In this document: positions 55,951 to 64,000 of the stretch, one piece after another
How positions within the stretch are numbered: position 1 is the stretch's first letter
Layout of the letters: every line of letters begins with the position of its first letter
NCBI GenBank assembly: GCA_011390205.1
Contig: JAABSX010000011.1
Coordinates: forward strand, 1 to 64,000
DNA from: Microscillaceae bacterium
GTDB taxonomy: Bacteria; Bacteroidota; Bacteroidia; Cytophagales; Microscillaceae
Direction of reading: 5' to 3'
Length of the DNA stretch: 64,000 nt
The notes under the pieces: model-generated
Database searches by the model: none
What the model saw: the letters and a program-made list of their open reading frames with translations, nothing else
What the model was told of the DNA's origin: nothing
Translations under genes and position numbers: made by a program

Positions 55951-56687
55951 AATACTTCTGGATGATTTGGCTGGCAATTAATCCTATTACTTATATCAAT
56001 GAAGTCAATATCTTGCAGATAGAGGCAAAAAAAGCCTATGCTCTTCAAAATTATTACAAATCTATCAGATATTATGACAAGCTAATTAATGAACTACAAG
56101 TAGAGCACAAAGGTGTGTTTATGAACCTTGCCCATGCCTATTTTCAACTTAAAGATGCAGACAAAGCGGCTTACTATTACCAAAAAGTAACAGAAGTCGG
56201 GCAAGATACACTACAATCACAAGCCTTTAATCAGCTAGGATACATCGCTATGCTAGACCAAAACTATGCAGATGCTAGGCTTTATTTTCAGAAAGCTCTC
56301 CTCAAAAACGCTCAAAATACACAAGCCCAGTATAATCTAGAACTCCTCGTCAAAAAAATAAAAAACGGAAGTCTAAAAATGGCTCCCCAAGACAAAAAAG
56401 ATACAAAAACACAGAATGACCAGCAAAACCCTGAGCAGCAAAGCAAAGCCTCTCCTGACATCTCAGCAAAAACACCCGAAAATAGCCAGCAAACCATGGA
56501 TGCCCAGAAAACAACACAGGACAGAGAAGGACTATTGCCCAAAAAATTAGAAGAAATCAAACTCAATAGAGAAAAAGCAGAGGCAATCTTAGAGGCTCTC
56601 CGAAATCAAGAAATACAATACATCCAGCAACTCTCTAGGCAGAAGTCTAACAAAGACCATCCAACAAAACAACTCCCCCGCTGGTGA
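55947..56687 (+). CDS. batC: BatC-like TPR protein
   Basis: A 246-residue protein with a short hydrophobic leader and two or three TPR units (residues about 25-125, for example VFMNLAHAYFQLKDADKAAYYYQKV and FNQLGYIAMLDQNYADARLYFQKAL). A Lys/Gln/Asp-rich linker and a charged C-terminal helix follow. It is coupled to batB by ATGA overlap and probably scaffolds Bat proteins at the membrane. Confidence 0.88.
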   Translation: MKYFWMIWLAINPITYINEVNILQIEAKKAYALQNYYKSIRYYDKLINELQVEHKGVFMNLAHAYFQLKDADKAAYYYQKVTEVGQDTLQSQAFNQLGYIAMLDQNYADARLYFQKALLKNAQNTQAQYNLELLVKKIKNGSLKMAPQDKKDTKTQNDQQNPEQQSKASPDISAKTPENSQQTMDAQKTTQDREGLLPKKLEEIKLNREKAEAILEALRNQEIQYIQQLSRQKSNKDHPTKQLPRW

Positions 56688-56779
56688 AGCTAAACTGAGT
56701 AATGTCATTTTTTTTTTCTAATCTTTTGGCTAACTTTAAGTTCATCTATTCAAAATAACCTTTAATATAATAGCTTAAA

Positions 56780-57958
56780 ATGAAAGAAGTATATGTAATA
56801 TCCGCCGTGCGTACACCTATCGGTAGTTTTATGGGTAGTTTGTCAGACTTCTCAGCTACGCAGCTTGGTGCTTTTGCCATCAAAGGGGCGCTAGAAAAAG
56901 CAGGACTAGACCCTGCAGAAGTGCAAGAAGTATTTATGGGAAATGTAGTCTCAGCTGGCTTAGGGCAAGCTCCCGCGCGTCAAGCAGCCATTTATGCAGG
57001 GCTGAGTAACTCTGTGCCTTGCACTACTGTCAATAAAGTATGTGCCTCAGGTATGAAAGCCATCATGTTTGCCTCACAGTCTATTATGCTCGGACACCAA
57101 GATGTCATCGTAGCAGGAGGCATGGAGAGTATGACCAACATCCCCCATTATTTAATGAAATCTAGGTTTGGCTACAAATACGGAGACAGTACCCTCAAAG
57201 ACGGGCTCGCCACAGACGGGCTGGTAGATGCTTATGACAATATCGCCATGGGCGTGTGTGCAGACGCTACTGCCGAAAAATACAATTTTAGCCGTGAAAT
57301 GCAAGATGAATTTGCGATTGCCTCTTATAAAAAAGCCGCCGCCGCTACTGAATCTGGTGCATTCAAAGAAGAAATCGTGCCTGTAGAAATCCCACAGCGA
57401 AAAGGAAACCCTATCTTGATGACCGAAGATGAGGAATACAAAAACGTACACTTTGATAAAATCCCTTTGCTCCGCCCTGCTTTCCAAAAAACAGGTACAG
57501 TTACTGCTGCCAATGCTTCTACCATCAATGATGGTGCTTCTGCACTTGTCTTGATGAGCAAAGAAAAGGCCGAAGCACTAGGACTCAAACCAATTGCGAA
57601 GATTATCAGCTTTGCTGATGCAGCCCACGAACCTTTTTGGTTTACGACTGCACCCACCATCGCAGCACCCAAAGCCCTCAAACTGGCAGGCCTGAGCAAG
57701 GAAGACATCGATTTATTTGAGGTAAATGAAGCTTTCTCTGCCGTAACCATGGCTTTTTATACAGAAATGGGCATAGACCCTAGCCAAGTAAACGTACACG
57801 GCGGTGCTGTCTCACTAGGACACCCGCTAGGCTGTTCAGGGGCACGCATCAGCACTACTCTCATCAATGCCCTGCACCAAAAAGACAAAACAATGGGCAT
57901 GGCTGCCATCTGTAATGGTGGTGGAGGCGCATCTGCTTTGATTGTAGAGCGTATGTAA
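56780..57958 (+). CDS. Acetyl-CoA acetyltransferase (thiolase)
   Basis: A 392-residue thiolase that condenses or cleaves acetoacetyl-CoA. The catalytic Cys88 is in NKVCASGMKA, and VNEAFSAV, GGAVSLGHPLGCSGAR (His) and CNGGGGASA (second Cys) are all present. It may act in fatty acid degradation or supply of acetoacetyl-CoA for isoprenoids or PHB; the context does not decide. It is monocistronic with a terminator. Confidence 0.96.
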   Translation: MKEVYVISAVRTPIGSFMGSLSDFSATQLGAFAIKGALEKAGLDPAEVQEVFMGNVVSAGLGQAPARQAAIYAGLSNSVPCTTVNKVCASGMKAIMFASQSIMLGHQDVIVAGGMESMTNIPHYLMKSRFGYKYGDSTLKDGLATDGLVDAYDNIAMGVCADATAEKYNFSREMQDEFAIASYKKAAAATESGAFKEEIVPVEIPQRKGNPILMTEDEEYKNVHFDKIPLLRPAFQKTGTVTAANASTINDGASALVLMSKEKAEALGLKPIAKIISFADAAHEPFWFTTAPTIAAPKALKLAGLSKEDIDLFEVNEAFSAVTMAFYTEMGIDPSQVNVHGGAVSLGHPLGCSGARISTTLINALHQKDKTMGMAAICNGGGGASALIVERM

Positions 57959-57984
57959 AATCAAAATGTATATTCTCAAGCAAA

Positions 57985-58022
57985 CCCTCCTGAATAATTA
58001 CAATTTAGGAGGGCTTTATTTT
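57985..58022 (+). terminator. Terminator after thiolase gene
   Basis: A 7-bp GC-rich stem (57985-57991 with 58007-58013) is followed by CTTTATTTTTG. It lies between convergent genes. Confidence 0.75.
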
Positions 58023-58031
58023 TGTAATTTG

Positions 58032-59009
58032 CTACCTAAGCTGCTTCCAAGTTCCTTTTAAATAGTTGTATTTGAGTGTGCTAGGAAGGGATTTCCAGAA
58101 ATACTTATTGACCTCCACCGCAAAAGATGGCTGCATATAGCAATTAATCACACAGCCCTCACAAGCAGGGTAACGCCCCTCTAGGGCTACTAGCTGCTGC
58201 ACTTTGGGAGATTGGTAAAGATCATACAAATTATTTTCTATCGGGATGGCATCTATCCCTAGATGATAACAAGGCAAGACCAGTTCATTCTCAGGAGAAA
58301 TCACCAGAGTAGTGCTGGCAGCACGGCAGACAGGCTTGTCTATGTGATTTCCTCCATCTTTTCTAAGGGCAATGAAGCCTTCATTGAGGTAAATATTTTT
58401 TTTGTGCCCCCAGTGCAGCAGTGTCTTAAGTGCCACCTCGGATAGCCCTGTGCCTGTCTTTACATCATTGTAATCAAATACAGGGTTCAGAATCAAAATC
58501 AATCCGTTGGGCTGTGTGATTTCTCTATAGACTTGCCCTATTTCGTGGCAATTCTCCTCAAAGACTGTAAATAAAATATCGGGTCTTTCGCCCAGTGATT
58601 TGGCTATTTGGATAGATTCGATCACAAAGTCAAAGCATTTTACACCCCTGCTTTTATCGTGTGCCTCTCTATGAGGGGAGTCTAGCGAAAAGTGCAGCAT
58701 GTCTATTTTCCCTTTGAGTTTTTGGGCATATTTGGGGTAAAGGAGGGCATTGGTGGTGAGTGTAGTGATAAAACCCATTTGTTTTGCAAGGGCCAAAAAA
58801 TCAGGCATCTGACGATGCAGCAGCGGCTCACCTCCCGTAAAGTCAATGACTTTGACTCCCAAGCGTTTTAAATCTGTCAAATTTTTACTGACCTGCTCAA
58901 GACCTACATAAGGCGAAGGCCTCTCCCAAATATCACAAAACCCACACTTGGCATTACAACGGTAAGTAACGTAGTAATTACAAAGTACGGGTTTTTTATA
59001 AATGCGCAT
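58032..59009 (-). CDS. Radical SAM protein with SPASM-like C-terminus
   Basis: A 325-residue radical SAM enzyme. The 4Fe-4S motif CxxxCxxC is at Cys18, 22 and 25 (RCNAKCGFC), and GGEPLL of the SAM pocket follows at about 60. The C-terminal third has further Cys in PVCRAAS, LPCYHLG and CEGCVINCYMQ, suggesting an auxiliary cluster as in SPASM proteins. The substrate is unknown. The desaturase gene lies about 60 bases upstream on the same strand, so they may be cotranscribed. Confidence 0.88.
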   Translation of the reverse strand: MRIYKKPVLCNYYVTYRCNAKCGFCDIWERPSPYVGLEQVSKNLTDLKRLGVKVIDFTGGEPLLHRQMPDFLALAKQMGFITTLTTNALLYPKYAQKLKGKIDMLHFSLDSPHREAHDKSRGVKCFDFVIESIQIAKSLGERPDILFTVFEENCHEIGQVYREITQPNGLILILNPVFDYNDVKTGTGLSEVALKTLLHWGHKKNIYLNEGFIALRKDGGNHIDKPVCRAASTTLVISPENELVLPCYHLGIDAIPIENNLYDLYQSPKVQQLVALEGRYPACEGCVINCYMQPSFAVEVNKYFWKSLPSTLKYNYLKGTWKQLR

Positions 59010-59070
59010 AACTTTTAATTTTTAAGAAAATCTAAAACTTATGCAAATAAAGCCTTAATTATCTATGCTA

Positions 59071-60174
59071 TCAAGCATAAGTTTGCTCTTTTTCTTGCTC
59101 TACTGGTCTGCCTAGCTTTTTCAAAAACTTAACATGAGATACCATGGCAGCTGGGAAAGAAGAAGAATAATAAGGATGATTAAACTCTTTGGCAGTCTGT
59201 GCCACTATAGGAGCTATCGCAGGGTAATGGGCACTGCAGATGTTTGGGAATAAATGATGCTCTACCTGCTGATTAAGCCCCCCTGTCAAAAATGCTGCTA
59301 CAGGGCTGTATGTAGCGAAGTTTGCTGTGGTATATAGCTGATGCACCGCCCAAGAGTTTTCCATTTTACCCTCTTCATCAGGCAAGAAAAAATGAGCCTC
59401 TTCTACTACGTGTGCCAGCATAAAAATAACGGCCAAGAAAAATCCACCTACCGCATGCATGAGCAAAAAACCCAATATCGTAGCTACCCAACTATGCTCT
59501 ATGAGCACTAAAGGCAAAATCAAGAAGATAGTGTAATTGATGAATTTATAAAGAAATAAATAAAAATATTCTTTTTTGGGGTGAGTCTTGCCTGAATAAT
59601 TCCCAACAGTATTGGCAAAAAACTTCTTGTAATCTTTGATAAATACCCAAGAGAATGTAGTCAGACAGTATAAAAAGAAGGCATAAATATGCTGATAACG
59701 GTGTATAGACCAGAGAGGTGCTTCACCAGAGATGCGCATAATCGGGATGGGTGCAATGTCTTCATCATGTCCGTCTATGTTGGTGTAGGTATGATGTGCT
59801 TGGTTGTGCATACGCTTCCACATGTAAGCACTTGCCCCATTGAAGTTAAAAGTGTGTGAAAGCAAATCATTTACCCACTTGTGCTTAGAATAAGCCTGGT
59901 GAATGGCATCATGCCCAATATTGACCGTAACCATTGCCATAGAAAAACCAATCACGGCCCACAGTGCATAGTTGATGCCCACACTAAACCCCCCAAGAAC
60001 GAGGAGCAAGTAAGAACCTATCCAGAGTGTAAGATGGAAGATACTTTTGAGAACCATAGCGGTGTTTGCGTGCTTAGAAAGATTGTTTTGCTTAAAGTAT
60101 TGATTTACCCGCTGGTTTAGGGTGAGCACAAAGTCTTTTTGGTGTTGGGTAGCAAATTTTGGAGATTTTTTCAT
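59071..60174 (-). CDS. Fatty acid desaturase, membrane-bound
   Basis: A 367-residue membrane di-iron desaturase of the linoleoyl-CoA (delta-6-like) group. The three histidine boxes are HDAIH at 88-92, HNQAHH at 123-128 and QQVEHH near 315. In the last, Gln replaces the first His, which is typical of front-end desaturases. There is no cytochrome b5 domain. By family it introduces a double bond in a membrane acyl chain. Confidence 0.93.
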   Translation of the reverse strand: MKKSPKFATQHQKDFVLTLNQRVNQYFKQNNLSKHANTAMVLKSIFHLTLWIGSYLLLVLGGFSVGINYALWAVIGFSMAMVTVNIGHDAIHQAYSKHKWVNDLLSHTFNFNGASAYMWKRMHNQAHHTYTNIDGHDEDIAPIPIMRISGEAPLWSIHRYQHIYAFFLYCLTTFSWVFIKDYKKFFANTVGNYSGKTHPKKEYFYLFLYKFINYTIFLILPLVLIEHSWVATILGFLLMHAVGGFFLAVIFMLAHVVEEAHFFLPDEEGKMENSWAVHQLYTTANFATYSPVAAFLTGGLNQQVEHHLFPNICSAHYPAIAPIVAQTAKEFNHPYYSSSFPAAMVSHVKFLKKLGRPVEQEKEQTYA

Positions 60175-60598
60175 ATGAAATAAACGTAACGAAACGGAAA
60201 TTAATTTAAGATAATGATAATACTTGATTTTCTCTATCTGACAGTAAAACTAAGTTATTTATGTTTAATTGTTAGAATGATGTAACAAAATAGCGATTTT
60301 TTTTTGAAAAAAACCTACTACAAATCCTGAGTATTTAATTTTTTGCTTTAAAAACTAAAATCAGAATATTTGAGCGTGTTATCTTTTAAGTTTTAATGCC
60401 ATTATACAACCTGATATAGGCAAAGGTTTTATCTACTCACATATTTTTATCTAAAAAACAGATAAACATTCAAAAAAGCACAAATACTTTCTGGATAGTC
60501 TTAAAGTAGAAAAACCCTAAAAAAAAATAGATTTTTGTAATAAATACAAACAAACTAAGTATGCCTATCAAATCAAAACCCTTAAAATTTAAAAAATC
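60175..60598. other. Non-coding spacer, 424 bp
   Basis: This divergent intergenic region between the desaturase and VWA genes is very AT-rich. A small hairpin (60446-60452 with 60460-60466, 7-base loop) is the only structure seen. The promoters of both genes are expected here, but no clean TTG/TAnnTTTG pair stands out. Confidence 0.45.
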
Positions 60599-62257
60599 AT
60601 GAAAAATTTAAAAATCTTACTTTATGCACTTGTAAGTATGTCTTTCCTCTATGCCTGCTCTGGGGCAGGAGAGCAAGCAGAGTCCACAGATGCCGACCAT
60701 ACAGAATACGCCACATCTGAAGAAGCCCTAGTAGAATCAGCAGAAGAGTCTATGATGGCTAGAGAGCAAAAATCATCCTCTAAAGATGTAGAAGCTACTC
60801 CTAATATACCAAGTGATGGTGATAGCACTAGCACTGCCAATACCGAAGAGTACGAAGAAATCAAAGAAAACCCATTCGTAGCAGCACAGCAAAATCCTGT
60901 TACTACTTTCTCTATTGATGTGGATAATGCAGCCTACAGCAATGTTCGCCGATTTATCCAAAATAGCCAAATGCCCCCCCCCAATGCGGTAAGAATAGAA
61001 GAAATGGTCAATTATTTTAGCTATGACTACCCCAACCCTACTAGCAAACACCCCTTCTCTATCACTACCGAAGTAGCAGAATGCCCTTGGAACACCAATC
61101 ATCAACTTGTACACATAGGTCTGCAAGGCAAAAAACTCAATTACAAAGACCTCAATCCTTGTAACCTAGTATTTTTGATAGATGCCTCTGGCTCAATGGG
61201 TGAGCCAAATAAACTTCCACTACTCAAAAAATCTCTTGCCATGCTCCTAGACCAACTCGGAGATAAAGACCGCATCGCCATCGTGGCTTATGCAGGTGCG
61301 GCTGGGCTTGTGCTGCCCTCTACCCCTGCCAAGCAAAAAAGTAAAATCTTGAATGCCCTGAATGACTTAGAATCTGGAGGCTCTACAGCAGGTGGTGAAG
61401 GCATAGAATTGGCCTATAAAATTGCCAAACAAAACCTCATCAAAGGAGGAAATAATCGTGTCATCCTTGCTACTGATGGTGATTTTAATGTAGGTACTTC
61501 TGGTGATAATGAACTTATTAAACTGATAGAGGAAAAACGGAAAGATGATATTTACCTCACTATCTGTGGCTTTGGGATGGGCAATTACAAAGACGGAAAA
61601 ATGGAAAAAATCAGCAATGCTGGCAATGGCAACTATTTTTATATCGATAATATCAAAGAATCTAAGAAAGTATTTGTAACGGAGATGCGAGCCAACCTAT
61701 TTACCATCGCCAAAGATGTGAAAATCCAGATAGAATTTAACCCCCAAAAAGTAAAAGGCTACCGACTGTTGGGCTATGAAAACCGCCGCCTTAATAATGA
61801 AGATTTTGAAGATGATAGCAAAGATGCAGGCGAACTCGGGGCAGGACACAGCGTAACGGCTATTTACGAAATCATCCCTGTAGGCTCCAATTCGGCTCAA
61901 GCACTGAGCAATACAGACGAATTTAACTTTCAGGGGGCAGAAAAAAACAAAACCAGCTTCGGCAGCAACGAACTGATGAATGTACGCCTCCGCTACAAGC
62001 CCATCGGCTCAGAAGTCAGTGTATTGTTAGAGCAAAAACTGACTGACAATGCACAAAAATTTACAGCAAGTAGTGCTGATTTTCGCTTCTCGGCTGCCGT
62101 AACAGGCTTCGGACTTTTGCTGAGAAACTCTCAGTACAAAGGCAAAGCGAGTTATGCACAAATCAAAGAAATAGCAAAGGGTGCTCTGGGCAAAGACTCC
62201 GAAGGATACCGTGCAGAATTTGTACGCCTTGTGGAGCAGGCCGCTTTGCTGAAATAA
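60599..62257 (+). CDS. VWA-domain lipoprotein, YfbK-like
   Basis: A 552-residue protein with a lipoprotein signal peptide and lipobox LYAC (Cys20), and an acidic Ser/Glu-rich linker. The von Willebrand N-terminal region is shown by TFSIDVDNAAYSNVRRFIQNS, typical of the YfbK family. The VWA domain has an intact MIDAS DASGSMG near residue 195, and a YfbK-type C-terminal domain follows. Role unknown; expected at the periplasmic face of a membrane. The terminator follows directly. Confidence 0.9.
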   Translation: MKNLKILLYALVSMSFLYACSGAGEQAESTDADHTEYATSEEALVESAEESMMAREQKSSSKDVEATPNIPSDGDSTSTANTEEYEEIKENPFVAAQQNPVTTFSIDVDNAAYSNVRRFIQNSQMPPPNAVRIEEMVNYFSYDYPNPTSKHPFSITTEVAECPWNTNHQLVHIGLQGKKLNYKDLNPCNLVFLIDASGSMGEPNKLPLLKKSLAMLLDQLGDKDRIAIVAYAGAAGLVLPSTPAKQKSKILNALNDLESGGSTAGGEGIELAYKIAKQNLIKGGNNRVILATDGDFNVGTSGDNELIKLIEEKRKDDIYLTICGFGMGNYKDGKMEKISNAGNGNYFYIDNIKESKKVFVTEMRANLFTIAKDVKIQIEFNPQKVKGYRLLGYENRRLNNEDFEDDSKDAGELGAGHSVTAIYEIIPVGSNSAQALSNTDEFNFQGAEKNKTSFGSNELMNVRLRYKPIGSEVSVLLEQKLTDNAQKFTASSADFRFSAAVTGFGLLLRNSQYKGKASYAQIKEIAKGALGKDSEGYRAEFVRLVEQAALLK

Positions 62258-62281
62258 GCCCACAAAAAAACCTCAAAAAAG

Positions 62282-62323
62282 GGAAGACACCTCTCCACAA
62301 GGAAGAGTGTCTTCCTTTTTTTT
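62282..62323 (+). terminator. Terminator after VWA lipoprotein gene
   Basis: A perfect 9-bp stem (62282-62290 with 62307-62315) extended by flanking A and T runs is followed by eight T. Confidence 0.9.
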
Positions 62324-62515
62324 ATGATTAGAGGGATAGTTGATTTGAGTGCTGAGGTGGTGTTTTGGGGTGGGCGGTCTTTCGGTTGTTGATATGTCCG
62401 TTTACTGGGGATTTATGACTTAAAGATTATGAGTTTTGCATCTATTAAGTTCGCAGGGTTATTCGGGTTTTTTACTTTGATGCCCGTGTAAAGTTAGCAT
62501 GTTCAATACGCAAAA

Positions 62516-62566
62516 ATTTCCACTCCGTAGCGATGGCTTGCAAGCGTTTGGCTACGGAGTGGAAAT
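62516..62566. repeat. Perfect 16-bp inverted repeat
   Basis: Arms 62516-62531 and 62551-62566 are perfect complements around a 19-base loop that itself contains the palindrome GCTTGCAAGC. No T run follows on either strand with good spacing, so it resembles a dispersed palindromic element rather than a terminator. Confidence 0.6.
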
Positions 62567-62653
62567 ACTTTTTTAAGAATATGTAAAAACTTTACAGCAC
62601 AGGAACTTAGTGTAGTGTTGCAAAAGTTTTTCAATAATTCTCATTTTTGAGAA

Positions 62654-62731
62654 ACTGTAGCCCGAAACTCCATTTTCGGGTGTACACCCCAGTAAAGCCA
62701 CACTACCCGAACCAAAGGTTCAGGCTACAGT
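62654..62731. repeat. Nested inverted repeats, REP-like
   Basis: Outer arms ACTGTAGCC (62654-62662) and GGCTACAGT (62723-62731) enclose a CCCGAAA/TTTTCGGG hairpin and a GAACC/GGTTC hairpin. The layout looks like a small palindromic or MITE-type element; whether it recurs elsewhere cannot be seen. Confidence 0.5.
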
Positions 62732-62757
62732 ATCAGTAAATTTATGAAACACTGTAC

Positions 62758-62970
62758 TTAGGCTTTGAAGGTGTTTTTGGCTGTACCTTTTTTGCCCACT
62801 CCCAAGCCCTTCAAAATGTCTTCCATCAAGCACCATTTGGTGAAAGAGGATTGTAGCAAGTTCGCACCCACAAAGGCGGTAAACAAAAACCAGTAAGGGC
62901 TGACCCAGTAGCCCAGAGCTACACTTAATAAGATGAATGTGCCTGCAATGGCACGGATAATTCTTTCCAT
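62758..62970 (-). CDS. DUF2892 (YgaP-type) small membrane protein
   Basis: A 70-residue protein with two hydrophobic helices (AIAGTFILLSVALGYWV and YWFLFTAFVGANLLQSSF) followed by TKWCLMEDILKGLGV. This matches the YgaP transmembrane domain family, in which the Cys lies after the second helix. Such proteins often accompany rhodanese or thiosulfate genes; none is seen here. The function is unknown. Confidence 0.85.
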   Translation of the reverse strand: MERIIRAIAGTFILLSVALGYWVSPYWFLFTAFVGANLLQSSFTKWCLMEDILKGLGVGKKGTAKNTFKA

Positions 62971-62983
62971 AAGATAAATTTGT

Positions 62984-63150
62984 TAGTCTCCAGCAGCCCC
63001 CCAGCTCCCGAAGGGGGAGTTTTTAAGTCCATCTTCGGAGAGTTTAGGGGGATTTTGGAGGAGTTAAAGGGATTTTTAGTTAATTTTATTTTTATGATAA
63101 ATAAGCAAGCCCTCAAAAGCCTAGCTCCCTCCTCAAGGGGAGGAAGATAA
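62984..63150. repeat. GC-rich low-complexity spacer with hairpins
   Basis: The sequence holds C-rich then G-rich blocks, with a CTCCC/GGGAG hairpin at 63005-63019 and a second one near 63128-63146. Its composition differs strongly from the surrounding DNA and resembles the C/G-block interspersed repeats I know from several Bacteroidota genomes. Confidence 0.45.
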
Positions 63151-63179
63151 AGGCTTCCTCTGAGTGTTAGGTAGAGCTT

Positions 63180-63488
63180 CTAAACTATTTTCTCTACATT
63201 GAGCTGAAAAGCGTGTACAGGATTCGCAGAAGGCTTTTCTGTATTAAATTTTGCGATGGCTTTGAGAAGTGCTTCGGCTTGCTCTTCTACCACAAAAGCA
63301 AAACTTAATTTGGAAAAAACGCCCGACCTCTTGTGTGCAAACCAGCTTTGGAGTGCTTGAGAATTGCCTTTTTCGCTTCGGAAGCCTGTCATTTCTAATT
63401 CACTATAGACAGGGATTTCTAGGTTTTTGAAGACCTTCCCCAAATCGGGGTGATAGTCTTCTATGCTCAGGATGGCTACAAGTTTCAT
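63180..63488 (-). CDS. Small PII-like/ferredoxin-fold protein beside an RND pump
   Basis: A 102-residue protein: MKLVAILSIEDYHPDLGKVFKNLEIPVYS, then a helix and LSFAFVVEEQAEALLKAIAKFN, a beta-alpha-beta-beta-alpha-beta order like PII or DUF3240 proteins. It directly follows the RND transporter gene on the same strand (17 bases), so it is probably cotranscribed and may regulate or assist the pump. The fold assignment is inference. Confidence 0.7.
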   Translation of the reverse strand: MKLVAILSIEDYHPDLGKVFKNLEIPVYSELEMTGFRSEKGNSQALQSWFAHKRSGVFSKLSFAFVVEEQAEALLKAIAKFNTEKPSANPVHAFQLNVEKIV

Positions 63489-63505
63489 AATTTTATTTTT
63501 TTAAG

Positions 63506-64000
63506 TTAAATACTTGGTGTTTCTTCTTCTTTCTGCTCAGTGATTGCTGATTCAATGGCTTGTACTTCTATGTTGGCTTCCTCTTCTTCTTTTGGATGCT
63601 TGCCTTTTTCAGTCATATAATAAATCAAAGGCACAATCATCAGCGTCAGGGCCGTAGAGGCAATAGAACCTCCCATCAATGAGATGGCCAAGCCTTGAAA
63701 AATGGGGTCAAATAAAATCACAAATGCCCCGATGACCACCGTGCCGGCTGTAAGCAAGATAGGCGTAGTACGGACAGCCCCAGCTTGGATGACTGCTTCT
63801 TTTAAAGGAATACCTTCTTCTAATTGCAGATTGATAAAGTCAATCAAAAGCACGGAGTTACGCACCATAATCCCAGCTAGGGCAATCATCCCAATCATAG
63901 AAGTAGCCGTAAAGAATGCACCCATCATCCAGTGCCCTACCAAGATACCCACCAACGAAAGCGGAATGGCCACCATCATCACCATTGGTACTTTAAAATC
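63506..64000 (-). CDS. RND efflux transporter, C-terminal part
   Basis: The frame runs off the right edge, so only the last 164 residues are seen. They match the last transmembrane block of AcrB/CusA-type pumps: [43 protein letters not shown], then [56 protein letters not shown] Glu-rich cytosolic tail ends the protein. By family it is an inner-membrane proton-driven exporter of drugs or metals. Confidence 0.93.
   Translation of the reverse strand, partial: DFKVPMVMMVAIPLSLVGILVGHWMMGAFFTATSMIGMIALAGIMVRNSVLLIDFINLQLEEGIPLKEAVIQAGAVRTTPILLTAGTVVIGAFVILFDPIFQGLAISLMGGSIASTALTLMIVPLIYYMTEKGKHPKEEEEANIEVQAIESAITEQKEEETPSI

Larger units (their letters stand above)
62258..62757. other. Repeat-rich spacer, 500 bp
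   Basis: No gene is seen. It holds the terminator at 62282, a 16-bp perfect inverted repeat at 62516-62566 and a nested set of inverted repeats at 62654-62731. Confidence 0.55.

Noticed and set aside
57325-57750. 141-codon minus-strand frame opposite the thiolase gene
   Set aside because: Antisense to catalytic motifs of a conserved enzyme.
62925-63116. 63-codon minus-strand frame
   Set aside because: It overlaps the DUF2892 start and runs through C/G-block repeats; no family features.
1-64000. CRISPR arrays, prophage, insertion sequences
   Set aside because: No regularly spaced direct repeats, phage structural genes, integrase or transposase frames were seen in the window.

Overview
The window comes from a chromosome of the Bacteroidota, most likely the Cytophagales. 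The support is: AT-rich DNA; candidate promoters of the Bacteroidota type (TTG, about 20 bases, TAnnTTTG); tRNA genes without an encoded CCA; an Obg GTPase without its C-terminal extension; zinc-free S14, L36 and L28; a BatB/BatC pair; an amidase divergent from an LptD-like protein; and large 7TMR-DISM/PAS and GAF/PAS sensor proteins. The genus cannot be fixed from sequence alone.

Layout. 1-1.8 kb: the end of a sensor kinase overlapping its OmpR-type regulator. 1.8-6.1 kb: a TPR protein divergent from hpt, two tandem adenylate kinase genes and obg. 6.3-11.8 kb, minus strand: a large PAS kinase, rpoN and a PAP2-like membrane protein. 12-17.3 kb: a Kv-type potassium channel, a dienoyl-CoA isomerase, a metallophosphatase, mnmD and asnS. 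17.3-32.3 kb: one long minus-strand ribosomal operon (rplC to rplQ, with secY, map, infA, rpmJ and rpoA) that has a candidate promoter upstream and a hairpin terminator downstream. It starts at rplC; rpsJ is not present. 32.5-40.0 kb: typA, a FabH-like synthase, a lipoprotein, trmD, a decayed ImmA/IrrE peptidase gene and a GAF/PAS sensor. 40.3-43.9 kb: transaldolase, ilvE and a J-domain-like protein. 43.9-44.2 kb: a strange minus-strand tRNA region. 44.5-54.2 kb: a retropepsin-like/PDZ protein, rpmB, a glycosyltransferase, a receiver-kinase hybrid, an MCE/MlaD protein, an amidase and LptD. 54.5-64 kb: tRNA-Ser/Pro/Arg, batB-batC, a thiolase, a radical SAM protein, a desaturase, a VWA lipoprotein, a repeat-rich spacer and the end of an RND pump gene.

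Most of the window is housekeeping: translation, secretion, purine salvage and envelope building. The most unusual stretch is 43.9-44.2 kb. There, the 3' half of a tRNA (T arm and acceptor strand) lies upstream of a matching 5' half (acceptor strand and D arm), the reverse of normal order. It is followed by a complete Asp-anticodon tRNA fold that has C instead of the near-universal U33. Other points of interest are a tandem adenylate kinase copy with Phe in place of the AMP-binding Arg, an L29 protein almost twice the usual length, and an IrrE-type pseudogene that has lost the Glu of HExxH. No CRISPR array, prophage, complete insertion sequence or recognisable defence island was seen.
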